DNA of 64,000 nt. Origin: Mycobacterium shigaense (GTDB lineage Bacteria; Actinomycetota; Actinomycetes; Mycobacteriales; Mycobacteriaceae). The notes under the pieces were generated by a model. It saw only the letters and a list, made by a program, of their open reading frames with translations, had not been told where the DNA came from and ran no database searches. Position 1 is the stretch's first letter; every line of letters starts with the position of its first letter. Positions 35,637-45,318 of this stretch are shown one piece after another. The DNA lies in assembly GCF_002356315.1 (NCBI RefSeq), contig NZ_AP018164.1:3658001-3722000 (forward strand), given 5' to 3'. The position numbers and the translations under genes are program-made.

Positions 35637-35687
35637 CCGGCGGTCGCCGGCTACGCACTTTCGAGGTTCGTGCTCTATACCTAATGC

Positions 35688-36725
35688 ATGCCGACTTACG
35701 CGTGGACAGTTATCGGGGCCGGGCCCGCCGGAATTGCCGCGGTGGGACGGCTGCTCGATCACGGGATCTCGCCGGCGAAGATCGCATGGATCGACCCCGC
35801 GTTCGCGGTGGGCGACCTCGGCGGGAAATGGCGGCCGATTTCAAGTAACACCATCGCCGCGACATTCCTGAGTTTCCTCAACGCCTCCTCGGCGTTCCGC
35901 TTCTCCGAGGCGCCGCCCACGCCGCTGCAAGAGGTCGATCCCCGGGAAACGTGTGCGCTGGCCCTGGTCGCCGAGCCGTTGGTCTGGGTCACCGAACAAC
36001 TGCGCGAACAGGTGCACATTTTTCAGACGACGGCGACGTCGCTGTCGCTACGGCAGCGGCGGTGGACGATCGAAACGGCGCTCGATGACGTCCGCTCCGA
36101 AAATGTCGTCCTCGCCGTGGGCGCCGTCCCCAAGAGACTTCACCATCCCCATCTCAAAGAGATCCCCGTCGAAGTGGCGCTGGATCCCGAGAAACTGGCC
36201 GCGGAGCGACTCGACGGCGCGACGGTCGCGGTCTTCGGCTCGTCGCACTCGTCGATGATCGCGTTGCCGCACCTGCTGCGACACCCCGTCGAGAAAGTGG
36301 TCAACTTTTATCGCAGCCCGCTCAGGTACGCCGTGTATCTAGACGACTGGATCCTGTTCGACGACACCGGCCTCAAGGGGCGAGCGGCCGAATGGGCCCG
36401 GGAGAATATTGATGGTCAGTATCCGGAGAAACTCGACAGATACTGGGTGTCCGGGCCCGAATTCGAACAAAAACTCGCCGCCTGCGATCACGTTGTTTAC
36501 ACGGTCGGATTCGAACGGCGAAAATTGCCGGAGACACCGCAGTGGGGACAACTGGACTACAACCAGCAAAACGGGATCATCGCCCCCGGCCTGTTCGGTC
36601 TGGGCATCGCCTTTCCCGAACATGCGAAAGATCCGTACGGGTTTGGCCAATACCGGGTGGGCCTGAAGAAGTTCATGGACTACCTGGATTCGATTCTGCC
36701 GCTGTGGTTGCGCTACGGCCCGTGA
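35688..36725 (+). CDS. FAD/NAD(P)-binding oxidoreductase
   Basis: 345 residues with an N-terminal dinucleotide-binding motif VIGAGPAGIAAVGRLL (Gly10-x-Gly-x-x-Gly15) and a second Rossmann motif (VAVFGSSHSSMIALPHLL, about 182-199). VVLAVGAVPK precedes the second domain. The fold is that of pyridine nucleotide-disulfide oxidoreductases, but no CxxC redox pair is visible. I do not recognise a close M. tuberculosis counterpart in this position. Base composition is a little lower in GC than in the neighbours. It follows aglA by 51 bp. Substrate unknown. Confidence 0.75.
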   Translation: MPTYAWTVIGAGPAGIAAVGRLLDHGISPAKIAWIDPAFAVGDLGGKWRPISSNTIAATFLSFLNASSAFRFSEAPPTPLQEVDPRETCALALVAEPLVWVTEQLREQVHIFQTTATSLSLRQRRWTIETALDDVRSENVVLAVGAVPKRLHHPHLKEIPVEVALDPEKLAAERLDGATVAVFGSSHSSMIALPHLLRHPVEKVVNFYRSPLRYAVYLDDWILFDDTGLKGRAAEWARENIDGQYPEKLDRYWVSGPEFEQKLAACDHVVYTVGFERRKLPETPQWGQLDYNQQNGIIAPGLFGLGIAFPEHAKDPYGFGQYRVGLKKFMDYLDSILPLWLRYGP

Positions 36726-36770
36726 GCGGGTGCGCGCAGCCCCGATAAACTCGCCCTGGCCTAAAGGCGG

Positions 36771-37448
36771 TCAGCGCAACACCAGCGCGGGATCGCCGCG
36801 GCGGCGGTACACCGAGCCGAACCGGGCATCCAGGCGCAGCCACGTGGGCATGATCCGGACCCGGATGATTTCGTCCTCGCCGACCGCTTGCGGTGACTGC
36901 GGCAGGAAACCCATTGCGGTCAAAGCGAACACACACCGCATCGGAAGCCCCACGCTGGTGTCGGCCGAGCTGACCTGGATGACCTCCTGATCGAGCAGCG
37001 ACGCCGGCGGGCCGTGAGAGCTGCTGTGCTCCTTGGCAAGTCGCGCGCCGCGCTGCGCCAGGTCCAGCATCACGTGGGCCGGCACATCGTCGAGATGGGT
37101 GAAGCCGGATTCCGGCGGCAACGCACTGCGCCATGCCGAGTCCATCGCGAAGCCGGGATCGACATAGCCCGAGTCGTCCATCGCGGCAAGGCCCTGAGCC
37201 AATCCGTCGGCGCTCACCGTGATGTCGCCCGGCCGCACCTTGCCCACCACTACCCTGCTGGCGAGCACATCGAAACCCGTTGCCATCCAGGCGGTCAACA
37301 TCCCGGACGAGCGGGTCCGCAGCCGGATGACGGCAACCTCGTCGAGCCGCTTGGCGCGGTCGACGAACGCGGCCAGGTCGCCACGATGGGCGTCCAGCGA
37401 TGCCGGGCCCAGCCACAAGCCGCGGTCTGCCGCTATTCCCGAAGCCAC
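36771..37448 (-). CDS. Conserved hypothetical protein (Rv2474c-like)
   Basis: About 225 residues from a GTG (VASGIAADRGLWLGPASLDAHRG), overlapping the end of the thioesterase gene by 16 bp. There are no transmembrane helices and no recognised catalytic motif. It reads as a soluble alpha/beta protein (AAFVDRAKRLDEVAVIRLRTRS, FDVLASRVVVGKVRPGDITV). Part of the leftward gdh cluster. The start is uncertain because the frame is open upstream through the thioesterase gene. Confidence 0.7.
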   Translation of the reverse strand: MASGIAADRGLWLGPASLDAHRGDLAAFVDRAKRLDEVAVIRLRTRSSGMLTAWMATGFDVLASRVVVGKVRPGDITVSADGLAQGLAAMDDSGYVDPGFAMDSAWRSALPPESGFTHLDDVPAHVMLDLAQRGARLAKEHSSSHGPPASLLDQEVIQVSSADTSVGLPMRCVFALTAMGFLPQSPQAVGEDEIIRVRIMPTWLRLDARFGSVYRRRGDPALVLR

Positions 37449-37849
37449 CGCTGCAAGTATTCCCGGTGATGTGGCGTCAACCGCACCAGCCGTTGCTCGT
37501 GGATGTGCACCGCGGCCAGCTGTGACTCGGCGGTGACGGCCGGCTTGGACTGCGGATCGGCACCGACCGAACGCACCTCGTAGCCGAGCGTGAAGTCCAC
37601 CGTCCGCAGCTGCTTGGTCCACACCGTCACCTGCAGTGGCGAATCGACCAACTTCAGTTGCGCCTTGTAGGTGACCCGGACGTCGGCGATCAGCAGCCCG
37701 ATCTCCAGGATGTCGATCTCGAAGGCGGGCTTGAGGAACGGGACCCGCGCCTCTTCCAGGATCGTGACCATGGTGGCGTGGTTGACATGCTGGTACATGT
37801 CGATGTCCGACCAGCGCACCGGCACCGGGGCGACGAAACCGACGGTCAC
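37433..37849 (-). CDS. Hotdog-fold acyl-CoA thioesterase (Rv2475c-like)
   Basis: 138 residues of the 4-hydroxybenzoyl-CoA thioesterase type: VRWSDIDMYQHVNHATMVTILEEAR contains the catalytic-loop Asp and the His/Asn start of the hot-dog helix. VTYKAQLKLVDSPLQVTVW follows as the central strands. Probably cleaves an acyl-CoA in the cytosol; substrate unknown. Its ATGA start overlaps the gdh stop. Confidence 0.85.
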   Translation of the reverse strand: MTVGFVAPVPVRWSDIDMYQHVNHATMVTILEEARVPFLKPAFEIDILEIGLLIADVRVTYKAQLKLVDSPLQVTVWTKQLRTVDFTLGYEVRSVGADPQSKPAVTAESQLAAVHIHEQRLVRLTPHHREYLQRWLRE

Positions 37850-40800
37850 CCGGACGACCCACGTCCGCTAGTGCGGGTCATGCGCCGGATCTGCCGCGCG
37901 GCCACCGACAGCGTCGCGAGGTCCTTGGCGCCGCTGGCGTAGATCTCGTCGAGGGTGCGGCGAGCGCGGTCCACCCGGGAGGCGCTGATGTGTTCCCATT
38001 CGGCGATCTTTTCTTCCCCACTTTCGTCAGGCTCCCCGACCGCCAGCACGTCGAAACACAATGAGCGCAGCGAGGAGTAGATGTCGTCGCGAATGGCCAA
38101 GCGCGCCAGCGAATGCCAGCGGTCGTAGCGAGGCAGCTCGGATATCGAGGTCAGCAGGCCGTCGGTACCCAGCCGATCCATCAGCGCGAAATATGTGTCG
38201 GCGACGTCGGCGGTCTCGACCTCGGTGATGTCGGCGATCTCGATGATGTCGAGCAGGCTGAAACGGTACAGCCCGGCCGCCACCAGGTAGGCCAGGTCCG
38301 TCGGCGCGCCCGCCGCGGCGAATTCTGCGGCCTCCTGCTCGACGATCGCCTTGTCGTCGCCACGCAGCCATTCCGACATCCGCGGGGTCAGTGCTTTGAC
38401 TTTGGCGGCGAACCGGTTGATTTCGGCCCCGACCGCCAGTGGCTGCGGGCGGTAGTTGAGTAGCCACCGTCCGGCGCGGTCGATCAGCCGCCGGGTGTCC
38501 AGGGTCATCCGGTCGGACAGTTCCACCGGGATGTCCGCGGCCCGGATCCGGCGCCAAATCTCGCCGACGCCGAAGATGGCGTCGGTAGCGACGTAGGTGC
38601 GGACCGCGTCGAGCGGCCCGACTCCGACGTCCTCGGTGATCCGGAAGGCATAGCTGATCCCGCCGGTGTCCACCAGATCGTTGATCAGCATCGTCGCGAC
38701 GATCTCGCGGCGCAGCTGGTGCGTGCGGATCTCCGGGGTGAACCGCTCGCGCAGCGGCGTCGGGAAATACTGCGGCAGCCGGGACGCGAACACGTCCTGC
38801 TCGGCCATTTCGGTGGTCAGCATCTCCTCTTTGAGGGTCAGCTTCACATGCGCCATCAACGTCGAAAGCTCCGGCGAGGTGAGCCCGATCCCGATCTCGG
38901 TCCGCCGCTGAATTTCCTTCTCGGACGGCAGCGCCTCCAGTTCGCGGTTGAGCCCGCGTCCCTCCAGGTACTTGATCTGCAACGCGTGCACCGGGAGCAG
39001 GCTGGCCGCGTTGGCCCGGCTGGTGCCGATCAGATCGTTCTGATCCTGGTTGTCGGTCAGCACCAAGCGCGCGACCTCGGCGGTCATCGACTCGAGCAGC
39101 GCAGTGCGCTCCTCGGGCTTGACCTTGCCCGCGGTAACCAGCCTGTCGATCAGGATCTTGATGTTGACCTCGTGGTCCGAGCAGTCCACACCGGCGGAGT
39201 TGTCCATCGCGTCGGTGTTGATCCGCCCGCCCGACAGATCGAACTCGACGCGGCCCAGCGCCGTGACCCCGAGATTGCCACCTTCGCCGATCACCTTGGC
39301 GCGCAACTGGTTTGCGTTGACTCGCACCGGGTCGTTGGCGCGGTCGCCGACGTTGGCGTCGGATTCCGTTTCCGCCTTGATGTAGGTGCCGATGCCGCCG
39401 TTGAACAACAGGTCCACCGGCGCCAGCAGGATCGCCTTGATCAGGTTGGGCGGCGCCATCTCGTCGACGTCTTCGTCGATGCCCAGTGCCCGGCGCACCT
39501 GCGGGCTGATCGGGATGGCCTTCTGCTCGCGGCTGTACACCCCGCCGCCCTCGCTGATCAGCGACTTGTCGTAGTCGTCCCAGCTGGAGCGCGGCAGGTC
39601 GAACATCCGTTGACGTTCCACCCAGGACGACGCGGCGTCGGGCTCGGGGTCGAGGAAGACGTGCCGGTGATCGAACGCGGCGATCAACCGGATGTGTTTG
39701 CTCAGCAGCATGGCGTTGCCGAACACGTCACCGCTCATGTCGCCGATGCCGACGACGGTGAAGTCCTCGCTCTGGGTGTCCACGCCCATCTCCCGGAAGT
39801 GCCGCTTGACGGCCTCCCACGCGCCCTTGGCGGTGATGCCCATGGCCTTGTGGTCGTAGCCGACCGACCCGCCGGAGGCGAACGCGTCGCCCAGCCAGAA
39901 GCCGTAGGACTTGGCGACGTCGTTGGCGATGTCGGAGAAGGTCGCGGTGCCCTTGTCGGCGGCTACCACCAGATACGCGTCGTCTCCGTCGCGGCGGATG
40001 ACTTCCGTTGGCGCACTGACCTTTCCGGTTGCGTGGTCGACGTTGTCGGTGACGTCCAGCAGGCCGGAGATGAAGAGCTGGTAGCAGGCGACGCCCTCGG
40101 CCCGGTTGGCGTCGCGGTCGACGGCGGGGTCTCCGGTGGGCAACGGCGGGCGCTTGAGGACGAAGCCGCCCTTGGCGCCGACCGGCACGATGACGGCGTT
40201 CTTCACCGCCTGCGCCTTGACCAGGCCCAGGATCTCGGTGCGGAAGTCGTCGCGACGGTCCGACCACCGCAGACCGCCACGCGCCACCGGCCCGAACCTC
40301 AGGTGCACGCCCTCGACACGCGGGGAGTACACGAAGATCTCGTATTTCGGTCGCGGCAGCGGCAGTTCGTCGACCAGCTGCGCGTCCAGCTTGATCGACA
40401 ACACATTGCGGACCCGGGCCGAGCCTTCGCGTGTCACAAAGTAATTGGTCCGCAGCGTGGCCTGCACCAGGGACGCGAAGGCCCGCAGAATCCGGTCGGT
40501 GTCCAGGCCTACCAGCGCGTCGATGTCCGCGGCGACCGCGGCCGCGGCGGATTGCGCGTCGCGGCTCGTCGGCGATCCCGAGGCACGCGGGTCGAAAAGC
40601 GCCTCGAACAGCAGCACCAGCGACCGTGCGGTGGACGCGTGTTCGTTGAGCACCGATTCGATGTAGGACTGGCTGTACGGAAAGTTGGCCTGCCGCAAGT
40701 ACTTTGCGTAGGCGCGCAGCAGCACGACCTGATGCCAGGTGAGCCCCGCGCGCATCACCAGCTCGTTGAACCGGTCGACCTCGACGCGGCCCTGCCAGAT

Positions 40801-42690
40801 CGCGGTGACCGCGTCGGCGAACCGCTCAGCCATCTCGTCGCGTTCGGCCTGCGTGGCAGCCAGCTTGATGGTCGGGTGCGGTTGAATCTTGAATTGATAG
40901 ATCCACACCGGCAATTCGTCGGGCCGGGTGACGGTGAAAGGTCGCTCCTCGAGCACCACCACGCCCATGCTCTGCAGCATCGGCAGCAGCTGACTCAGCG
41001 AGGCGGTGCGCCCACCCAAAAACCACGTCAGCTGGGCGGATTCCTGCTCACCGCGGTCGGAGAACACCAGCTTCACCGAATCGTCGGCCAGCCGCTCGAT
41101 GATCGCGATGTGCTCGAGGGCGTCGGACGGGGTGATCGCGGATTTGTACGCCTCGGAGAACGCCGCGGCGTAATGCTCGGCGACGGCCTGCGGGACCGAG
41201 CGCGTGATAGCCGCGCCGATGAGGCGGTCCGACCAAGTGCGCGCGGCCTCGCTGAGCAAGCTCTGGATCCGGATGCGGTTGGATTCCGAGATGTCGACCT
41301 GGGGCGCATCTTCGGGCAGCCGGACCATGAAATGCATCAGCGCCCAGGGCGATTCACTGACGCGGGCGGTGAATTCCAGTCGCGTACCGCCAAATTCGCG
41401 AACCAGGATGTCCTCGATCTGTAAGCGCACCGCCGTGGTGTACCGGTCGCGGGGCACGTAGACCAGGCAGGAGACGAAGTACTGCAGCCGGTCGGTGCGC
41501 AGGAACAGCAACGCCTGGCGGCGCGAGCCCAGGTCCACCACGGCCTTGGCCATCGTGAAAAGCCGTTCGGCGCTGAGCGTGAAAAGCTCGGGGCGCGGGA
41601 CGGTTTGGATGACGTCGAGCAGCAGCTGACCCGGGTGGGCGGCGTCGTTGTCGGCCATCGCGAGCGCCTCGCGGACCCGCCGCGAGATCGTCGGGATCTC
41701 CAGGACGTCCTCGTTCATCGCGGCGACGGTGAAGAGCCCGACGAAGCGGTGCTCGATGACGCCGGTGTCGCCGTCGTCGGCGTATTCCCGGACCGCGATG
41801 GCGTACGGATAGGCCCCGTAACGCAGGTAGCTGCCGACGGCGGCCTGGGCGAGCACCAGCAGCTTGGTGTCGTCGGTCAGCCGGGGGCGCGAGCCCGGCC
41901 GGTTGCGCAGGACACCGAGCCCGGGCGACCCGTCGCTGACGACGTGGCCGTCGTCCACCTTGCACCGCTGGTAACCCAGTAACAGGAAGTTGCCTTGATC
42001 CAACCAGCGCAGCAGGGCCGCGACATCCTCGCGGTCGGGCGCCGCAAAGTGGTCGTCGACGTTAGCCTCGACCGCCGCGGCCAGATTGCTCAGGGCGGCG
42101 ATGATGGTCGCGGCGTCGGTGGCGACCTGCCGGACATCGGTCAGCACCTTGGGCAGCAGCTCAGCGACCTCGGCCAGGGCGTGGCTGTCGACGGACGGCA
42201 ACAGCTGGACGTGGATCCACGCCTCGCCTTCGTACTGCGAGGTGCCGGGTGCTTTCGGTTCGACGCTGAGCAATTCTCCGGCCGGGTTGCGGCGCACCGC
42301 GAACACCGGGTTCATGATGCCCGCGTAGCCGACCCCCAGCCGGTGCAGCAACACCATGACGGAGTCCATCAGCATGCCGCCGTGATCGGTGACGACCTGC
42401 AGCGCCGGCCCGAAACCGGCGGGATCGTCGGCCGGGTGGACGCACACGCAGTTGGAGCCCTGCGGCCGGCACTCCCCGAGCCGATAGTGCGCACTCAGCA
42501 TGGCCGGCGTCACCATCATGGCGGGGATGGTCAGGTTGATGGTGCCGGTTTCGCCACCGCCCGGTTCGTCGCCGCGCGGACCTCGATAGCTTTCGACGTA
42601 GGCGTTGGTGATCCAGTCGGGGATGTCGGAGCTTCTGGTGAAGGAGGTCCACGGCGTGGTGTCCTGATTCGCTCTGGAATCGATCGTCAT
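37846..42690 (-). CDS. gdh: NAD-dependent glutamate dehydrogenase, large (180-kDa) type
   Basis: Catabolic L-GDH deaminating glutamate to 2-oxoglutarate. 1,614 residues from ATG (MTIDSRANQD), chosen because GGGAG sits 8 nt upstream and the N terminus matches M. tuberculosis; an in-frame GTG five codons earlier lacks one. Long N-terminal ACT-like regulatory region (about 1-680), catalytic core with RGGLRWSDRRDDFRTEILGL and PVGAKGGFVLKR (about 800-860), and a C-terminal helical region. Mycobacterial L-GDH is bound and inhibited by the FHA protein GarA. Overlaps the thioesterase gene. Confidence 0.96.
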   Translation of the reverse strand: MTIDSRANQDTTPWTSFTRSSDIPDWITNAYVESYRGPRGDEPGGGETGTINLTIPAMMVTPAMLSAHYRLGECRPQGSNCVCVHPADDPAGFGPALQVVTDHGGMLMDSVMVLLHRLGVGYAGIMNPVFAVRRNPAGELLSVEPKAPGTSQYEGEAWIHVQLLPSVDSHALAEVAELLPKVLTDVRQVATDAATIIAALSNLAAAVEANVDDHFAAPDREDVAALLRWLDQGNFLLLGYQRCKVDDGHVVSDGSPGLGVLRNRPGSRPRLTDDTKLLVLAQAAVGSYLRYGAYPYAIAVREYADDGDTGVIEHRFVGLFTVAAMNEDVLEIPTISRRVREALAMADNDAAHPGQLLLDVIQTVPRPELFTLSAERLFTMAKAVVDLGSRRQALLFLRTDRLQYFVSCLVYVPRDRYTTAVRLQIEDILVREFGGTRLEFTARVSESPWALMHFMVRLPEDAPQVDISESNRIRIQSLLSEAARTWSDRLIGAAITRSVPQAVAEHYAAAFSEAYKSAITPSDALEHIAIIERLADDSVKLVFSDRGEQESAQLTWFLGGRTASLSQLLPMLQSMGVVVLEERPFTVTRPDELPVWIYQFKIQPHPTIKLAATQAERDEMAERFADAVTAIWQGRVEVDRFNELVMRAGLTWHQVVLLRAYAKYLRQANFPYSQSYIESVLNEHASTARSLVLLFEALFDPRASGSPTSRDAQSAAAAVAADIDALVGLDTDRILRAFASLVQATLRTNYFVTREGSARVRNVLSIKLDAQLVDELPLPRPKYEIFVYSPRVEGVHLRFGPVARGGLRWSDRRDDFRTEILGLVKAQAVKNAVIVPVGAKGGFVLKRPPLPTGDPAVDRDANRAEGVACYQLFISGLLDVTDNVDHATGKVSAPTEVIRRDGDDAYLVVAADKGTATFSDIANDVAKSYGFWLGDAFASGGSVGYDHKAMGITAKGAWEAVKRHFREMGVDTQSEDFTVVGIGDMSGDVFGNAMLLSKHIRLIAAFDHRHVFLDPEPDAASSWVERQRMFDLPRSSWDDYDKSLISEGGGVYSREQKAIPISPQVRRALGIDEDVDEMAPPNLIKAILLAPVDLLFNGGIGTYIKAETESDANVGDRANDPVRVNANQLRAKVIGEGGNLGVTALGRVEFDLSGGRINTDAMDNSAGVDCSDHEVNIKILIDRLVTAGKVKPEERTALLESMTAEVARLVLTDNQDQNDLIGTSRANAASLLPVHALQIKYLEGRGLNRELEALPSEKEIQRRTEIGIGLTSPELSTLMAHVKLTLKEEMLTTEMAEQDVFASRLPQYFPTPLRERFTPEIRTHQLRREIVATMLINDLVDTGGISYAFRITEDVGVGPLDAVRTYVATDAIFGVGEIWRRIRAADIPVELSDRMTLDTRRLIDRAGRWLLNYRPQPLAVGAEINRFAAKVKALTPRMSEWLRGDDKAIVEQEAAEFAAAGAPTDLAYLVAAGLYRFSLLDIIEIADITEVETADVADTYFALMDRLGTDGLLTSISELPRYDRWHSLARLAIRDDIYSSLRSLCFDVLAVGEPDESGEEKIAEWEHISASRVDRARRTLDEIYASGAKDLATLSVAARQIRRMTRTSGRGSSG

Positions 42691-42741
42691 GCCGATAGCT
42701 CCCACTTCACGACTAAGCGCCTGCGCTGGCTGGACCTGACC

Positions 42742-44418
42742 TTAGCCCCGCGTGAGCTTGCGGTGGGTGACCCGGTGCGGCCTGGCGGCCTCGGCTCCGA
42801 GCCGTTCCACCTTGTTTTCCTCGTAGGCGCCGAAGTTGCCCTCGAACCAGAACCATTTGGCCTCGTTGTCGTCGTCGCCCTCCCAGGCCAGGATGTGCGT
42901 GCACGTCCGGTCGAGGAACCAGCGGTCGTGGGAGATCACCACGGCGCAGCCCGGGAACTTCTCCAGGGCGTTTTCCAGCGAACCCAGCGTTTCGACGTCG
43001 AGGTCGTTGGTCGGCTCGTCGAGCAGGATCAGGTTGCCGCCCTCTTTCAGCGTGAGCGCCAGGTTCAGCCGGTTGCGCTCGCCACCGGACAGCACGCCGG
43101 CCGGCTTCTGCTGGTCCGGCCCCTTGAACCCGAACGCCGAGACGTAGGCGCGCGACGGGATCTCGTTCTGGCCCACCTCGATGTAATCGAGGCCATCGGA
43201 GACGACTTCCCACACCGTCTTCTTGGGGTCGATACCGGCGCGGGACTGGTCCACGTAGCTGAGCTTGACGGTTTCGCCGACCTTGACCGTCCCGCTGTCC
43301 GGCTGTTCCAGCCCGACGATCGTCTTGAACAGCGTCGTCTTGCCGACACCGTTGGGACCGATGACGCCGACGATGCCGTTGCGGGGCAGGGTGAACGACA
43401 GGTCCTTAATCAGGGTGCGCCCGTCGTAGCCCTTGTCGAGGTGCTCGACCTCGACGACCACGCTGCCCAGACGGGGCCCGACGGGGATCTGGATCTCCTC
43501 GAAGTCGAGCTTGCGCGTTTTCTCGGCTTCGGCGACCATCTCCTCGTAGCGCTGCAGCCGGGCCTTGTTCTTCGCTTGCCGCGCCTTGGCCCCCTGCCGC
43601 ACCCAGGCCAGCTCCTCGGTCAACCGCTTCTGCAGCTTGGCGTCCTTGCGGCCCTGCACCGACAGCCGCTCGGCTTTCTTCTCCAGGTAGGTCGAGTAGT
43701 TGCCCTCGTAGGGATAAGCGCGGCCCCGGTCGAGTTCCAGGATCCATTCGGCGACGTTGTCCAGGAAGTAGCGGTCGTGCGTCACCGCCAGCACCGCGCC
43801 CGGGTAGCTGGCCAGATGCTGTTCGAGCCACTGCACGCTCTCGGCGTCGAGGTGGTTGGTCGGCTCGTCCAGCAGCAGCAGGTCGGGTTTGCTCAGCAGC
43901 AGCTTGCACAGCGCCACGCGGCGCCGCTCACCACCGGAGAGGTTTGTCACCGGTTCGTCGGGGGGCGGGCAGCGCAGCGCATCCATCGCCTGCTCGAGCT
44001 GGGAGTCCAGGTCCCACGCGTCGGCGTGATCCAGCTCCTCCTGCAGCCGGCCCATCTCCTCCATCAGTTCGTCGGAGTAGTCGGTGGCCATCAGCTCGGC
44101 GACCTCGTTGAAGCGGTCGAGCTTGACCTTGATCTCGCCGAGGCCCTCCTCCACGTTGCCGCGAACGGTCTTCTCCTCGTTCAACGGAGGCTCCTGCTGC
44201 AGGATGCCTACGGTGGCGCCGGTGGCCAGGAAGGCCTCGCCGTTGTTCGGCTTGTCCAAACCGGCCATGATCCGCAAGACGCTCGACTTACCGGCGCCGT
44301 TGGGGCCCACGACACCGATCTTGGCGCCCGGATAGAAGCTCAGGGTGACGTCGTCCAGGATCACCTTGTCGCCGTGCGCCTTGCGGACCTTCTTCATCGT
44401 GTAGATGAACTCAGCCAT
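42742..44418 (-). CDS. ettA: Energy-dependent translational throttle protein EttA (ABC-F)
   Basis: ABC-F ATPase acting at the ribosomal E site. 558 residues, two ABC domains with Walker A GPNGAGKSS (about 38-46) and GPNGVGKTT (about 355), LSGGERRRVALCKLLL and LSGGERNRLNLALTL signatures, and the PtIM linker between them. No membrane domain. Spacing to gdh is 51 bp, in the same direction. Confidence 0.95.
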   Translation of the reverse strand: MAEFIYTMKKVRKAHGDKVILDDVTLSFYPGAKIGVVGPNGAGKSSVLRIMAGLDKPNNGEAFLATGATVGILQQEPPLNEEKTVRGNVEEGLGEIKVKLDRFNEVAELMATDYSDELMEEMGRLQEELDHADAWDLDSQLEQAMDALRCPPPDEPVTNLSGGERRRVALCKLLLSKPDLLLLDEPTNHLDAESVQWLEQHLASYPGAVLAVTHDRYFLDNVAEWILELDRGRAYPYEGNYSTYLEKKAERLSVQGRKDAKLQKRLTEELAWVRQGAKARQAKNKARLQRYEEMVAEAEKTRKLDFEEIQIPVGPRLGSVVVEVEHLDKGYDGRTLIKDLSFTLPRNGIVGVIGPNGVGKTTLFKTIVGLEQPDSGTVKVGETVKLSYVDQSRAGIDPKKTVWEVVSDGLDYIEVGQNEIPSRAYVSAFGFKGPDQQKPAGVLSGGERNRLNLALTLKEGGNLILLDEPTNDLDVETLGSLENALEKFPGCAVVISHDRWFLDRTCTHILAWEGDDDNEAKWFWFEGNFGAYEENKVERLGAEAARPHRVTHRKLTRG

Positions 44419-44510
44419 GCCGCGGTATTGCCTTTCTGGTCTTCGAGAATGATCTCGCCGACCATCCTAGGCACCGCCGCAGGGTCGAGGCCCGACGACC
44501 AACCCGTCGG

Positions 44511-44999
44511 CTAGGCCGACAGGGGCAGCGGGTCGCGGCGTTCGGAGCCGTCGCCGGCTGCCACGGCCTCGTCGCCGTCGGTACTGTCCTCGGCGGTCTT
44601 GTCGGCATCGGCGGCCGGCGCGGCGTTCGCGTCGGGGCCGGTGTAGCCGGGCTTCTCGATCCGCACGATGGCCCGCGACACGTCGGGGCCGACCGAGGTC
44701 GCGCGCATCTCCAGCGACGAACGGCGATTGCCGTCCCGGTCCTCGTACTCGCTGGTGTACACGTGGCCCACCGCGATGACCGGGGCACCCTTGCCCAGCG
44801 CGGCACCCACCCCGGTGACCAACTTTCCCCAGCAGTTGACGGTGATGAACAGGGAGTTCCCCGCCTCCCAGCCGCCGTCCGCGGTCCGGCGGCGCGAATT
44901 GCTGGCCACCCGGAACTTGATGACCTCCTGGTTGCCGACCTGCCGACGCTCGGGGTTGTTGACGATGTGACCGACAACGGTCAGTGGGGTTTCGAACAT
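44511..44999 (-). CDS. Single-stranded DNA-binding protein paralogue (SsbB type)
   Basis: 162 residues with an N-terminal OB fold (FETPLTVVGHIVNNPERR, FRVASNSRRR, LFITVNCWGKLV) and a short acidic/polar linker. It ends PLPLSA, not in the DDDIPF-like acidic tip that recruits repair and replication partners, so it should bind ssDNA without the usual protein interactions. It corresponds to the second mycobacterial SSB (Rv2478c), distinct from the essential ssb next to rpsF. Confidence 0.9.
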   Translation of the reverse strand: MFETPLTVVGHIVNNPERRQVGNQEVIKFRVASNSRRRTADGGWEAGNSLFITVNCWGKLVTGVGAALGKGAPVIAVGHVYTSEYEDRDGNRRSSLEMRATSVGPDVSRAIVRIEKPGYTGPDANAAPAADADKTAEDSTDGDEAVAAGDGSERRDPLPLSA

Positions 45000-45318
45000 T
45001 GCCTCAGTTTCCTTTCCTAGCTATCCGCAGATAGCGCTCTCGTGTGGTGCCCATTCAGCGGCACGGCACCGTCACGCCAGATGCGAACGGCGCGCCGGCC
45101 GCTTCCACTGTTGAGATACCTGGGACTGTGGATAGCTTTCTTGCTGCGGACGCGCGTTTCAGGCCGAGTTATGAGAGGTAGTCAGCCGGGTCGTTGGCTT
45201 CAACCTGGACCAACGCGCCAATGACCAAACGGGTTGTCCCCATGGGCGATTGATGGCATTGGTACCGGTGCGGATTTGGTGGCCAAATGTTGTCGGACTG
45301 TTCTGCTTTGATGGCGTT
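45000..45318. other. Intergenic region between ssb paralogue and DUF222 gene
   Basis: A 319-bp divergent gap. GCTATC-cgca-GATAGC forms a 6-bp-arm dyad at 45020-45035 in the ssb leader, a possible operator; it does not match the SOS box. The rightward frame of the DUF222 gene extends back to 45250, but that stretch looks untranslated. Confidence 0.4.

Noticed and set aside
45020..45035. SOS (LexA) box in front of the ssb paralogue
   Set aside because: The dyad GCTATC-N4-GATAGC does not match the mycobacterial consensus TCGAAC-N4-GTTCGA.
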